64,000 nucleotides of DNA, taken from contig SZXZ01000106.1 in the NCBI GenBank assembly GCA_005843835.1, positions 1 to 64,000 of the forward strand, given 5' to 3'. The DNA comes from Chlorobium sp. (GTDB lineage Bacteria > Bacteroidota > Chlorobiia > Chlorobiales > Chlorobiaceae). The number at the start of each line of letters is the position of its first letter. Positions within the stretch are counted from its first letter, which is position 1. Under the pieces are notes generated by a model. That model worked only from the letters and a program-made list of their open reading frames with translations. It did no database searches and was not told the DNA's origin. Both the position numbers and the translations under genes were made by a program. This document shows, one piece after another, positions 22,459 through 33,341 of this stretch.

Positions 22459-22555
22459 GCATCCGAAACCTTATTGTTGCCATATGCCTTTGCAATAACA
22501 AAAATACCCTGCTAAGAGAGAAACCCTTTGTTAAAAGGGTTCTCTGTAGATCTGA

Positions 22556-23881
<1,326 letters not shown>

Positions 23882-24102
23882 TTATGTTTGTTACATGCTT
23901 TTATCGCGCAAAAGGAAGTAAAATATAGTTGCTGTTCTGCGATAACTTGAAAATATATCTTTTTTTCCCATCCATTTCATTGTTGATACCACAGCAAATA
24001 ATTCTTTTTTTTGTTAATTACATTTTGTGTCGTTTACGTTAAAAAAAGACCCATAGCCCTTTTTTGTAATCATGGGCCAGCAAGACAATTATTTAATTCA
24101 AC

Positions 24103-24109
24103 AAAGGAG
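24103..24109 (+). promoter_or_regulatory. Ribosome binding site deciding the EF-G-like start
   Basis: AAAGGAG, 7 bp before ATG 24117. It is a strong Shine-Dalgarno match in a genome window where many genes have weak ones, and it sets the start 45 bp downstream of the first in-frame ATG. Confidence 0.75.
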
Positions 24110-24116
24110 TCCTGCT

Positions 24117-26189
24117 ATGCAAGCCGTCCTACCGGATCAATTGCGAAACATTGTCATTACAGGTCATGCCGGCAGTGGCAAGACCATGCTTACAGAATCT
24201 CTTGCCTTGACTATGGGCATCATTAACCGACTCGGCAGTATTGACGAAGGAAACACCATTTCCGATTATTCTGCTGATGAGATTCAAAGAAAACACAGCC
24301 TCAACACCAGCCTTATCAATGGGTTCTGGAACGACACGAAGCTTAATATTATTGACACTCCGGGCCTGCTTGACTTTCACGGAGATGTCAAGTCAGCTAT
24401 GAGGGTTGCCGATACTGTATTGATAACGGTAAATTCAGCATCCGGAGTTGAGGTAGGCACCGATACTATCTGGGAGTATACCAGGGAGTACTATAAACCC
24501 ACCATGTTTATTTTAACGAAACTTGATGCCGACCGAACAAATTTTAACGCTACGGTACAGGGTCTCAGAGATCATTTTGGCAATCTTGTTACACCTATAC
24601 AGTTTCCCGCCGAAGAGGGCCTTGGACACCATACCCTGATTGATGTTCTTCTGATGAAGCAACTTACCTTCAGCCCTGATAAAACAGGAGGTATGACAAT
24701 TTCTGATATTCCCGATCTTCATCTAAAACAGGCGGAGGAATTGCATCAGCAACTCGTCGAAACAATTGCAGAGACTGATGAGGAACTGATGAGCAGGTTT
24801 TTTGAAGTCGGAACTCTTACAGAAGATGAACTAAGGACTGGAATTAAATCTGCATTGGTAACCAGAACTTTTTTCCCTGTTTTCTGTACATCCCCCCTTC
24901 ACCTCATCGGATCAGAACGGCTGTTGAATGCGATTGTCAATCTCTGTCCTTCACCTATTGAACGCGGCCCTGAACAATCAATTTCGACTCTTGATGGATC
25001 TAAAAACCTGATTCAGCCTAATCCTGACGGACCAACTGTCGCGTTTATTTTTAAAACAATGTCAGAACCGCGTGTAGGTGAAATTTCTTACCTCAGGGTT
25101 TATTCAGGCCATCTTGAAACAGGTCATGAACTGATTGATGTACAGACTGGACAACTTGAAAAACCCGGGCAGGTTTATACCATAATCGGACAGAAAAAAA
25201 ACCCGGTGGACAAGCTTCTTGCCGGGGATATCGGTATGGTTGTTAAGTTGAAAGATGCACATACCAATGATACCCTTGCCGACAAAGGTACAAGTTGCAA
25301 AATAAGCCCGATTATTTTTCCTGAGCCGATGCTTGCCACTGCTATTATCCCGGTAACCCAAGGTGACGAAGATAAAATATCAGCAGGACTTCATCATCTT
25401 CACGAAGAAGATCCAAGTTTTACAATCACTCATGATGTTGAATTCAATCAGACAATTCTGAAAACACTCGGCGAAACCCATCTGGATATTATTATCAACC
25501 GGTTACAGACGAAGTTCAATGTCAAGGTCGATATGGCACCGACTAAAATTCCTTACCGTGAAACCATACGATCAGCATCATCTGCTCAAGGAAAATACAA
25601 AAAGCAATCAGGAGGACGTGGACAATATGGTGATGTCTGGGTAAGACTTGAACCTACTGCTCGTGATACCGGTTTTATATTTTCTAGTGAAGTTGTCGGA
25701 GGTGTTGTTCCGACCCGCTACCTGCCCGCGGTGGAAAAAGGGCTTAGGGAAGCAATTGAAAAAGGCGTACTTGCCGGTTATCCTGTCGTTGATCTTAAAG
25801 CTGTTGCTTACGACGGTTCATTTCATCCAGTTGACAGTTCCGAATTTGCATTTAAAATTGCTGCAAGTATGGCCTTTAAAAATGCTTTCGAGAAATCAAG
25901 GCCGCTGCTCCTTGAGCCAGTATACTCCTTGATCGTTTATGCTCCTGAGCAGTATACCGGTGAAATTGTTGGTGATATATCAAGCAGACGTGGAAAAATT
26001 TTGGGTATGGATTCTGATGTACGATTGCAGATTATCCGGGCACTTATTCCACAGGCGGCGCTTACTCCATTCCACCATTCACTCACTCGATTAACGCAGA
26101 GCAGAGCTCGATACTCATACAGCTTCAGTCATTATGAGGAAGCTCCCCCTGATATTGCTCAGCAGATCATTGCAGCAAAAGAACCCTGA
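24117..26189 (+). CDS. EF-G-like translation factor GTPase (FusA paralogue)
   Basis: Translational GTPase of the EF-G-like group. I choose ATG 24117 because AAAGGAG at 24103-24109 lies 7 bp upstream, giving 690 aa; an ATG at 24072 lacks such a site. G1 is GHAGSGKT instead of GHVDHGKT, G3 is DTPGLLDF and G4 is TKLD instead of NKMD. Domains II-V are complete, including YRETI and RGQYGDVW (domain IV) and the final EIVGDISSRRGKILGM. These changes mark it as a paralogue, not the housekeeping fusA; its role could be recycling or stress-related. It is monocistronic with a strong terminator. Confidence 0.9.
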   Translation: MQAVLPDQLRNIVITGHAGSGKTMLTESLALTMGIINRLGSIDEGNTISDYSADEIQRKHSLNTSLINGFWNDTKLNIIDTPGLLDFHGDVKSAMRVADTVLITVNSASGVEVGTDTIWEYTREYYKPTMFILTKLDADRTNFNATVQGLRDHFGNLVTPIQFPAEEGLGHHTLIDVLLMKQLTFSPDKTGGMTISDIPDLHLKQAEELHQQLVETIAETDEELMSRFFEVGTLTEDELRTGIKSALVTRTFFPVFCTSPLHLIGSERLLNAIVNLCPSPIERGPEQSISTLDGSKNLIQPNPDGPTVAFIFKTMSEPRVGEISYLRVYSGHLETGHELIDVQTGQLEKPGQVYTIIGQKKNPVDKLLAGDIGMVVKLKDAHTNDTLADKGTSCKISPIIFPEPMLATAIIPVTQGDEDKISAGLHHLHEEDPSFTITHDVEFNQTILKTLGETHLDIIINRLQTKFNVKVDMAPTKIPYRETIRSASSAQGKYKKQSGGRGQYGDVWVRLEPTARDTGFIFSSEVVGGVVPTRYLPAVEKGLREAIEKGVLAGYPVVDLKAVAYDGSFHPVDSSEFAFKIAASMAFKNAFEKSRPLLLEPVYSLIVYAPEQYTGEIVGDISSRRGKILGMDSDVRLQIIRALIPQAALTPFHHSLTRLTQSRARYSYSFSHYEEAPPDIAQQIIAAKEP

Positions 26190-26204
26190 TATACTATATT
26201 TTTG

Positions 26205-26237
26205 AAAAGCCCCGAAACAAACGGGGCTTTTCTTTTT
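26205..26237 (+). terminator. Rho-independent terminator of the EF-G-like gene
   Basis: Perfect 10-bp stem AAAAGCCCCG/CGGGGCTTTT (26205-26214 with 26222-26231) and a 7-nt loop, followed by TCTTTTT. It lies 16 bp past the stop codon. Confidence 0.88.
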
Positions 26238-26265
26238 CATGACCGTTGTATTCAGTCAATCAATC

Positions 26266-27054
26266 TTATAACAACCCGACAATCGATTTTATTTTCAGCC
26301 ACCAGACTATCCAGATCGCTTCACGGATGTTCCTTTTCGTCATTTTTGATTTTCCGACAGACCGGTCAACAAATACAATTGGAATCTCTCTGAGAACAAA
26401 CCCTTTTTTCCATACCCTGAAATTCATTTCAATTTGAAATGAGTACCCCTGAGAGTTAATTTTTTCAAGATCAAGAGCACGCAATACTTTGGAACTAAAG
26501 CATTTAAAACCACTTGTAGGATCATCAACAGGAAGACCTGTAATAAATTTGGTATATATACTTGCCATCTTTGACAAAATTAACCGTCCAAGAGGCCAGT
26601 TAACAACATTAACCGTATTATTCATATAACGTGAACCAATAACCAGATCAGCTTCCTTTACTGCATCAAGAAAGCGCTGCACTTCAGTTGGATCGTGAGA
26701 ATAATCAGCATCCATCTCTATAACATACCCGTACCCTTTTTCCAAAGCATATCGAAAACCGGTAATATATGCCGTACCAAGCCCTAACTTTCGTTCACGC
26801 TTGATAATGCTGAGACCTTTGATTTTTTCCTGCATTGTAGCAACAATCTCAAAGGTGCCATCTGGAGAGTTGTCGTCAATAACAAGAATATCAACTGAAG
26901 AAGGATAGAGCGATGCAAGATCACTCAATAACCTCGCAATATTTTCAGCTTCATTATATGTCGGAATAATAATAAGCGTGCAATATGCCGGCTCAGTTTT
27001 TTCACAGAGTCTGGTATCTGAATTATTTGGCATTACGATGTTTTGTTCCAACAT
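26266..27054 (-). CDS. Family 2 glycosyltransferase, polyprenol-phosphate mannosyltransferase-like (Dpm1 type)
   Basis: GT-A fold transferase that probably moves a hexose from a nucleotide sugar to a polyprenyl phosphate (262 aa). It has IIPTYNEAENI, LVIDDNSPDGT (UDP/GDP-sugar pocket) and the metal-binding DADYSHDP near residue 121. FRVWKKGFVLREIPIVFVDR at the C-terminal part matches the Dpm1/YfdH group. No multispan C-terminal membrane domain is present, so it resembles soluble bacterial Dpm1 homologues. The first ~25 residues are unconserved, and the start could be the internal ATG at residue 8. The acceptor is not known. Confidence 0.85.
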   Translation of the reverse strand: MLEQNIVMPNNSDTRLCEKTEPAYCTLIIIPTYNEAENIARLLSDLASLYPSSVDILVIDDNSPDGTFEIVATMQEKIKGLSIIKRERKLGLGTAYITGFRYALEKGYGYVIEMDADYSHDPTEVQRFLDAVKEADLVIGSRYMNNTVNVVNWPLGRLILSKMASIYTKFITGLPVDDPTSGFKCFSSKVLRALDLEKINSQGYSFQIEMNFRVWKKGFVLREIPIVFVDRSVGKSKMTKRNIREAIWIVWWLKIKSIVGLL

Positions 27055-27071
27055 GACCGATTACAATCTTC

Positions 27072-27105
27072 AAAAAAAAAGCATTGCTTCTGTGAAGCAA
27101 TGCTT
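27072..27105 (-). terminator. Rho-independent terminator of pscB
   Basis: Perfect 12-bp stem AAGCATTGCTTC/GAAGCAATGCTT (27079-27090 with 27094-27105) with a 3-nt loop. On the minus strand it is followed by a run of nine T. It ends the pscA-pscB unit 45 bp after the pscB stop. Confidence 0.88.
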
Positions 27106-27149
27106 TGTATTACTACTCTTAACGAACACAAGGATAGTGCCTGAAAGTC

Positions 27150-27869
27150 TTAACGCGCCTCCCTGTGAAACCTGTGAAGAAACCTGAGGTCAAAATCAAG
27201 TCTTTCAGGTGGTGTATAGGTAAAGTCCAGTACCTCACCATCTGGAAGAACTTCAAGCAATGCACCGGAAGGACATTCATCTGCAGAAAAACAGGCTGAA
27301 CAGGAAATACAGGCATCCTGATCAATATAACACCTGAAGCCACCTTCCTGAACGTCACCATAAAACTTGTAACCAATAGCATTGACTTTTGGTGGACACT
27401 TGTCAAGACAAAGCCCGCATCCTACACAAAGGTTTTCAATGATAAAATAGTGAGACTTGGCCTTTGGAGCAGCCTTTTTCGCTGCAGTCTGATCAGCAGC
27501 TGCCGGTGCTGCCTTGGCGACAGGCACTCCTTTTGCTGCAGGAGCTGCTGGTGCTCCTGACGCTGCCTTTGCCGCAGGTGCAGCTGGTTTAGCCCCGGGA
27601 ACTTGCTTTGCAGTGGGAGCCGGTTTTGCTCCCGGTGCAGGCTTCGCTGCTGCTTTTTTTACCGGAAGGGCTGACTCCTGACGGACACCACTTCTACCAA
27701 GATTTGTATTAAGTGGCTCAAGACGAGGTTTTCCCGCTTGTTTCGGGGGAGCCTCTTTTGGTTTTGCCTGTCCCAGTTTTGCTGCCGGAGCTACCGCTTT
27801 TGGCGGGGCAGACGGAGCCTTTGCGGCAGGTGCTGGCACTATATCTGGCTGTTTTACAGGATCGGCCAT
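27150..27869 (-). CDS. pscB: Photosystem P840 reaction centre iron-sulfur protein PscB
   Basis: Carries the terminal clusters FA and FB on the cytoplasmic face of the green sulfur bacterial type I reaction centre and passes electrons from FX to ferredoxin. The C-terminal ferredoxin domain has two cysteine sets: CVGCGLCLDKCP near residues 147-158 and CISCSACFSADECP near 186-199. The N-terminal ~140 residues are a low-complexity Ala/Pro/Lys extension with repeated PAAKA/PGAKPA-like units, a known feature of PscB. The start is fixed by GGAGG about 8 bp upstream. It follows pscA by 93 bp, with a hairpin between. Confidence 0.96.
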   Translation of the reverse strand: MADPVKQPDIVPAPAAKAPSAPPKAVAPAAKLGQAKPKEAPPKQAGKPRLEPLNTNLGRSGVRQESALPVKKAAAKPAPGAKPAPTAKQVPGAKPAAPAAKAASGAPAAPAAKGVPVAKAAPAAADQTAAKKAAPKAKSHYFIIENLCVGCGLCLDKCPPKVNAIGYKFYGDVQEGGFRCYIDQDACISCSACFSADECPSGALLEVLPDGEVLDFTYTPPERLDFDLRFLHRFHREAR

Positions 27870-27914
27870 AAAAAACCCTCCTCTTTAATTACGTGATAAA
27901 CTTTAATGGCAAAC

Positions 27915-27954
27915 ATTATTCACGAAAGAGCCGCGATGCTCTTTCGTGAATAAT
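27915..27954 (-). promoter_or_regulatory. 17-bp perfect hairpin between pscA and pscB
   Basis: Perfect inverted repeat 27915-27931 with 27938-27954 (arm core TTCACGAAAGAGC), loop of 6 nt. No T tract follows on the minus strand, so it is probably not a simple terminator. It may act as an RNA processing or stabilising element that sets the pscA to pscB mRNA ratio. Confidence 0.6.
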
Positions 27955-27962
27955 CGGGATGA

Positions 27963-30158
27963 TTAAGCAATCAGCTTCATCAGGTAATCTACAACCTGCG
28001 TCAGCATTAACTGTCCTGATACTGATGCATCACTTACAGTAGGCGCAAGCGGGGCATCTGTCTGATAAAACCCGTTTGCGATAAAGAGAAATACCAGCAT
28101 AAATGTTCCACCGAAATACAGGAAGGTACCTGCCATTTTAGAATCTGAAATGGTCAGAACCGGGAAACGGAACGTAACATCTCTGTTAAGGAACTTCTTT
28201 CCAAACCAGCGGATTGTTCTGGTCTGGATATCAGCACCTTCAAGACGTGAACCACGATCTTCAAACCATACAGCAAAGCTGATAAACCATATAAGATGTC
28301 CTAGCATCAAAATGGTAGACAGATGCGAACTTGAAAAGATTGTAACGGTTTCCGTCCAGAAATAATAGAAAATACCTGCTGAATAGTGGTGATGAAGACC
28401 TGCAACAGAATCCCATGCCTTAGCATCGGCAGCAGGAACACCATACATCATCGAAGCAATCCATGCACCATCAATGTACCAGCAGACAGCTGAAAGACCT
28501 TTGACTCCCCAAAGCATTGCAAACCAAAGCTGATCCTGAATTGATACGCCGCAAGTGCCACCATATACCGGACCAAGACAAGGGAAAGAATAAGAGTTCT
28601 TTTTGAGACCAAGATCATCCCACAGTGGTGATGTGTGCGCAAAGAAAGCAATACGAACCAAAGCAATAAGCGAGAAGAGCGAACCGGCAGTGATAACATG
28701 GGCCATTACCCAGTCATTGATGCTTGGGTCAGTGAACATCCACTGGAAAATCGGTAGAGGTTTCAACCAGTAGAAGGACATCATGATATTGGTGCCGAAA
28801 ATATTCAGCTCACAGATTGTATTCCATACGATAACTGCATAAACAGAAAGCATGGTAGCAAAACAAAGAGCCATTACAGTACCTAAAATCTTGACCTGTA
28901 CTTCCTGATCACGCCCTTTAGTAATCCAGATGGACTTAATCTGATTGTAGATTCCATTAAGCTGTATCTTTAGGAGATACTGGCCACCATGATAAACACC
29001 GGCAAAAACATACAGAACACCGCAGATGATATGGTTAAAAGTAATGAGGTTAATCACTACCCTTGACATACCAAAAGAGCTACCGTTCTTTGGCAGAATT
29101 GCAAAAGGAGCAAAATCAGCAAACTCTTTGGAACCTGAAATAATTTTACCGCCTTCCTGAACAAAATTATAGCTTACCCTGTTGAACGGTTCACCGTAAA
29201 GGTAAAAGACAAGGTTGTCAAGTTCTTTGTAGTAGGCGGCAAATGAAGGCTGCTGAAAGGCAACAAATGCTATGACGCCGAGCGCGATATTGATATAGCC
29301 AATTGCTGTCAGGTGAACAGAAAAGGCTGCTTTCATGTCATCGTTGAGGTGGATGGCTGCATTCGGAGGGTTGTTCCACCAGTAAATACCAAGAGCAAAA
29401 AAGATAACAAAGAACACAAAGGACATGAATGTCTCTGAGTTGATGGTCTGAAAATCAGGAATCGGTTCAAACCCGAGCACAAACCACATCAGTAAACCCC
29501 AGCCCAGAAAAAGCAGCGACATATAGATTGTATGTGGCCCAAGCGCATCTTTGTAAGTTTTAGCACTTGTACCGCTGAATACTATATCACCAAACTTTCC
29601 AAGAAACCGGAAATCACGGAAATTACCGGCACGTCCGGTAAACGGATTCGTCAGATTGTGGGTCCAGTGACGCCATCCGCCGAAAAGAAGAATTGAACCG
29701 GAAAGAAAGTGAAACAGTGCCCACCCGATGAGCTTTGATGCTGCAAACTCAAGATCCTCTGTTTTCGTACTGTACGTGTCAATTCCAAGAGAAACCATTC
29801 TTGGCTTAATGGTAAGGTAGAACCAGTTATCATGAAAACCTGGTGCACCCCAGGGAAAAACCTGAACCCCCGAGATGTAGTAGATTGCCATAAGAAAGCC
29901 TAACACACCCAGCAGCGCAAGATGCCCGCCAACGACCTGTTCGTCATCAATCTTATCGGTATCGAAAATCTGATACCACTTCGTAGAGCGTGTCTCTGTT
30001 CGCTGGAACAGAAATCTTCTCATTTTTGCTGCATCCTGCTCCTTGATAACCGATGGGGCGCCTGGGGCACCATTAGCCTTCGGAGAAGGAGCGCTCCCCT
30101 TGGGAGGTGGGACAGTGCCCTTTGGCTTGACTCCTGCCGGATTCACTTGTTCAGCCAT
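27963..30158 (-). CDS. pscA: Photosystem P840 reaction centre large subunit PscA
   Basis: Core polypeptide of the homodimeric type I reaction centre; two copies bind P840, the primary acceptors and cluster FX. At 731 aa it has the normal length, with multiple hydrophobic transmembrane helices (about 11 expected). The FX ligand loop PCLGPVYGGTCG lies near residues 525-535. An N-terminal Pro/Gly/Ala-rich segment (residues ~5-40) precedes the first membrane span. A clear AAAGGAG lies upstream of the ATG. pscB follows in the same operon; pscC, pscD and fmoA are not in the window. Confidence 0.98.
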   Translation of the reverse strand: MAEQVNPAGVKPKGTVPPPKGSAPSPKANGAPGAPSVIKEQDAAKMRRFLFQRTETRSTKWYQIFDTDKIDDEQVVGGHLALLGVLGFLMAIYYISGVQVFPWGAPGFHDNWFYLTIKPRMVSLGIDTYSTKTEDLEFAASKLIGWALFHFLSGSILLFGGWRHWTHNLTNPFTGRAGNFRDFRFLGKFGDIVFSGTSAKTYKDALGPHTIYMSLLFLGWGLLMWFVLGFEPIPDFQTINSETFMSFVFFVIFFALGIYWWNNPPNAAIHLNDDMKAAFSVHLTAIGYINIALGVIAFVAFQQPSFAAYYKELDNLVFYLYGEPFNRVSYNFVQEGGKIISGSKEFADFAPFAILPKNGSSFGMSRVVINLITFNHIICGVLYVFAGVYHGGQYLLKIQLNGIYNQIKSIWITKGRDQEVQVKILGTVMALCFATMLSVYAVIVWNTICELNIFGTNIMMSFYWLKPLPIFQWMFTDPSINDWVMAHVITAGSLFSLIALVRIAFFAHTSPLWDDLGLKKNSYSFPCLGPVYGGTCGVSIQDQLWFAMLWGVKGLSAVCWYIDGAWIASMMYGVPAADAKAWDSVAGLHHHYSAGIFYYFWTETVTIFSSSHLSTILMLGHLIWFISFAVWFEDRGSRLEGADIQTRTIRWFGKKFLNRDVTFRFPVLTISDSKMAGTFLYFGGTFMLVFLFIANGFYQTDAPLAPTVSDASVSGQLMLTQVVDYLMKLIA

Positions 30159-30566
30159 TGTATTCTCTCCTTTGTTTGGACCTATTTCATGTTAAAGAAA
30201 CCAAATAGAAAACCGCTGCGTTTTATCCGTGCATACCAACAAACTGCAGTATATGGGTGAAAACCATGCCCACTAACCTGCCAGCTCTATATACTATTCC
30301 GTAACGCAATGCCAATGATTACTCTCAAAAGCTATCGAAAAATCTATGGAAAAACTCTTTATAACCATCTTTAGAAAGGAAATTACCCAAACAAATAACC
30401 AGATATTCTTGGGGTAAAATAAGAAAATTTATTTAATAATTAATAGTTTTGCCGTCGCATTAATGTGCTATTGTTTTATTATAAAGCATGAAAGCCATTG
30501 CATAACGTCCTTATATGCAATGGAAGGCAATAAAAAAAATTTCAATGCACAAGACGTTTTAACGGT
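30159..30566. other. Intergenic region between divergent pscA and dapF
   Basis: 408 bp, AT-rich, no credible gene (only tiny ORFs). It must hold the promoter of pscAB on the minus strand and of dapF on the plus strand, but I could not fix either with confidence. It contains a 10-bp inverted repeat (30495-30523) described separately. Confidence 0.6.
30495..30523. repeat. 10-bp inverted repeat upstream of dapF
   Basis: Perfect inverted repeat CCATTGCATA/TATGCAATGG (30495-30504 with 30514-30523), 9-nt spacer, 43 bp before the dapF ATG. No T tract follows on the plus strand. It could be a protein-binding palindrome or an mRNA hairpin in the dapF leader. Confidence 0.5.
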
Positions 30567-31367
30567 ATGGAGATTATGTTCAGCAAGCTCTCAGGAGCAG
30601 GCAATGACTTTATTGTTATCGACAACAGGGGCCTTTCAGTACATCTTTCTCATGAAGACATTAATAAACTATGCACCCGTAGAACCGGAATAGGGGCTGA
30701 CGGACTTATCCTGATTGAGCGGTCTGAGGAATACGATTTCTCCATGAAATACTACAATGCTGATGGCTTTATTGGGTCAATGTGTGGAAACGGTGGCCGG
30801 TGTGCCGCATATTTTGCCTCCTCTATCGGAATTCCAGCGTCTGCAGATAAATCCTATACCTTTGAAGCAAACAGGAACCGCTACAATGCCTGGATTACCA
30901 GTATCGAAACTGTAAGACTTCAGATGCTTGCGCCAAAGGATTTTATAAACAACCTGCATATCGAGGGGCTTATCTGCCACGCTGTCAACACCGGTTCTCC
31001 TCATGCCATCATTTACACTGCCGATCTGGCACACGTTGATGTAACAGGAGCCGGACGTACCATCAGGCATAGAACAGATATATTTCCAGAGGGCACAAAC
31101 GTAAATTTTATCGAGGTTACCTCTCTTGAAACTCTTTCAATCCGAACATTTGAAAGGGGGGTTGAAGATGAAACACTTGCCTGTGGTACAGGAGCAGTTG
31201 CGGCGGCAGTAATGAGTCATCGGCTGGGTAAAATTTCGGGTTCAACCGTTAAAGTGACAGTAAAAAGCGGAGATACCCTTGAGGTTCAGTTTAATGACAG
31301 TATGGAGGAAGTATTCCTGACCGGTCCCGCAAAAATTGTCTACAAGGGAACCGTTACTATTAATTGA
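30567..31367 (+). CDS. dapF: Diaminopimelate epimerase
   Basis: Converts LL- to meso-diaminopimelate for lysine and peptidoglycan synthesis. It is 266 aa, typical. The two catalytic cysteines are visible: Cys73 in MCGNGGRCAAYF and a second near residue 206 in LACGTGAVAAA. The N-terminal MFSKLSGAGNDFIVID is the family signature; an alternative start four residues in is possible. gdhA-like 31407 follows after 39 bp on the same strand. Confidence 0.96.
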   Translation: MEIMFSKLSGAGNDFIVIDNRGLSVHLSHEDINKLCTRRTGIGADGLILIERSEEYDFSMKYYNADGFIGSMCGNGGRCAAYFASSIGIPASADKSYTFEANRNRYNAWITSIETVRLQMLAPKDFINNLHIEGLICHAVNTGSPHAIIYTADLAHVDVTGAGRTIRHRTDIFPEGTNVNFIEVTSLETLSIRTFERGVEDETLACGTGAVAAAVMSHRLGKISGSTVKVTVKSGDTLEVQFNDSMEEVFLTGPAKIVYKGTVTIN

Positions 31368-31406
31368 ACCAAATAGACTGTTTGAAACATACCACCTCCT
31401 TTCCAT

Positions 31407-32669
31407 ATGAAGCCAAACCCCCAAACTGAAGAACTATCGTATAGCACTTCCCAGAAGCAACTGGATGAAGCAGCGGCAATAATTAAGCTTGATCCTGTGG
31501 CTTACGAGCTTCTTCGCCGACCTATGCGTGAGCTTCATGTCACCTTGGCAGTAAAAATGGATAACGGGAGTACTAAAATTTTTCAGGGATTTCGTGTCCA
31601 GCATAATAATGCGAGGGGGCCAAACAAAGGAGGAATTCGATTTCATCCCAATGAAACTATCGATACCATAAGGGCATTGGCTTCATGGATGACCTGGAAA
31701 ACCTCCGTCATGGATATTCCGTTAGGCGGAGCAAAGGGTGGGGTTATCTGTGACCCTAAAACTCTTTCGCCCGGTGAACTTGAAAGGTTATCACGAGCCT
31801 ATATCCGCCAGACCGCCAGTTTTCTTGGAACTGAAAAAGATATTCCAGCTCCGGATGTTTATACAACGCCTCAAATTATGGCCTGGATGGCTGATGAATA
31901 CTCCATTATGCAAGGCAATAACAAGTTCGGGGTGATTACAGGAAAACCCCTTGCTCTTGGTGGCTCTGCCGGTAGAAGTGATGCCACAGCAAGAGGAGGA
32001 ATATATTGTATAAGGGAAGCTGCACTTACTCTTGGTATTAACCTTACCGAATCAAGAGCTGCAATCCAAGGTTACGGTAATGCCGGCTCTTACGCCCATA
32101 AACTTGCCGTTGAACTTCTTGGATTGAAAGTGATTGCTGTGTCTGATTCGAAAGGGTGTATTTACCATCCTGAAGGGTTAAGCTATGAAAAGGTTATGGC
32201 GCATAAAAAAAAGACAGGTTCGGTAGCGGGTTTTCCATCGGCTATAGCAATTTCAGATAAAGAACTTCTTGAACTTGACGTAGCAGTGCTTTTTCCTGCG
32301 GCGCTTGATTCTGTTATAACAGATGCAAACGCCATGAATATCAAGGCTAAAATTATCGCTGAACTTGCCAACGGACCAACCACCCCTGAAGCAGACACTG
32401 TTCTTTATAATAATGGGGTATATATTATTCCCGATCTGCTCTGTAATGCCGGAGGTGTCACGGTTTCATATTTTGAAATGGTACAGAATGCTTATGGGTA
32501 TTACTGGTCAGAGGATGAGGTGCAAGAGCGCCTCGAAAAGAAAATGAAAACCGCTTTTTTTGCTGTCGAGCAAAAAGCACGGTCATATAATGTCCATAAC
32601 CGGTTAGCCGCATACATTGTAGCTGTCGAAAGAGTGGCAGATGCCATGAAGCTGCGGGGGTGGTATTAG
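31407..32669 (+). CDS. Glutamate dehydrogenase (Glu/Leu/Phe/Val dehydrogenase family)
   Basis: NAD(P)-dependent oxidative deaminase/reductive aminase, 420 aa, the size of the hexameric bacterial and archaeal GDHs. It has the substrate-binding [20 protein letters not shown], the catalytic-lysine segment [13 protein letters not shown] and the Rossmann motif [15 protein letters not shown]. An Asp after the second beta strand (AVSDSKG) leans toward NAD, but this is weak. It would join ammonium to 2-oxoglutarate, the product of KorAB. Its stop overlaps the end of the convergent next gene by 4 bp. Confidence 0.93.
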   Translation: MKPNPQTEELSYSTSQKQLDEAAAIIKLDPVAYELLRRPMRELHVTLAVKMDNGSTKIFQGFRVQHNNARGPNKGGIRFHPNETIDTIRALASWMTWKTSVMDIPLGGAKGGVICDPKTLSPGELERLSRAYIRQTASFLGTEKDIPAPDVYTTPQIMAWMADEYSIMQGNNKFGVITGKPLALGGSAGRSDATARGGIYCIREAALTLGINLTESRAAIQGYGNAGSYAHKLAVELLGLKVIAVSDSKGCIYHPEGLSYEKVMAHKKKTGSVAGFPSAIAISDKELLELDVAVLFPAALDSVITDANAMNIKAKIIAELANGPTTPEADTVLYNNGVYIIPDLLCNAGGVTVSYFEMVQNAYGYYWSEDEVQERLEKKMKTAFFAVEQKARSYNVHNRLAAYIVAVERVADAMKLRGWY

Positions 32670-33067
32670 GAGGTGTGATTAAATCGTCGAACACGGGCTG
32701 CCAAAAAAGGAGCAAACATCATAAACAGTAACCCCAGCCCCATCAACCCGCCCTCTCTCAAGTTGTAATCCGAAAGGATGCGCTCCAGAGAATAGCCAAG
32801 CGAAAAACCAAGACTGAACTCGAAAATAAGTGTTAGAAAAACCCAAAGAATACCTGCCTTCATCTGCTGACTGTATGATTCGGTAGCGATCCAGCGGATG
32901 CAAAACCAAGCGATAACAAAAATTATGACTGAACCTATCACCACACCAACCTGGCTTGAAGGTCTTTCCCCTATCAGTGGTACCAGAAACAGTCGTCTTA
33001 AGGTTCCATGCAGAGATTCAGCAACGGCTATCAACAACCACACCAAAAATGCATTTTTCCAGTTCAT
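32666..33067 (-). CDS. Hypothetical integral membrane protein
   Basis: 133 aa with about four hydrophobic stretches (residues ~5-30, 42-60, 70-90, 105-125). I do not recognise the family. It is convergent with the glutamate dehydrogenase gene (4-bp overlap at the stops) and lies alone on its strand. The composition looks like a real membrane protein, not a shadow, because no competing gene lies opposite. Confidence 0.7.
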   Translation of the reverse strand: MNWKNAFLVWLLIAVAESLHGTLRRLFLVPLIGERPSSQVGVVIGSVIIFVIAWFCIRWIATESYSQQMKAGILWVFLTLIFEFSLGFSLGYSLERILSDYNLREGGLMGLGLLFMMFAPFLAARVRRFNHTS

Positions 33068-33341
33068 CTCACTCTCTTCAAAAATTTATTGCAAGCATAT
33101 TTTTGCTGATAAACTTTTACAACATCTGACCCTCCAATAAAAATTCAGGCACAGAAAAAAAAACTCTGAAAATCGAAAGTTTGGAGGCATTACATTTTTT
33201 TTGCAGGATGGCGAACTTTTTACATGTCATACGGTTTAATTCACCATCAAGACAAATTATTATTCCTTCTTAAAGGGTATATTTTTTCTTTATAATCATT
33301 TACAATCTTAAGAGTTATTAATTAAAACAGGAGATTTTTTT

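Noticed and set aside
27450..27860. Possible tandem-repeat or CRISPR-like array
   Set aside because: The repetition comes from the Ala/Pro/Lys-rich PscB N-terminus in frame; no regular repeat-spacer structure.
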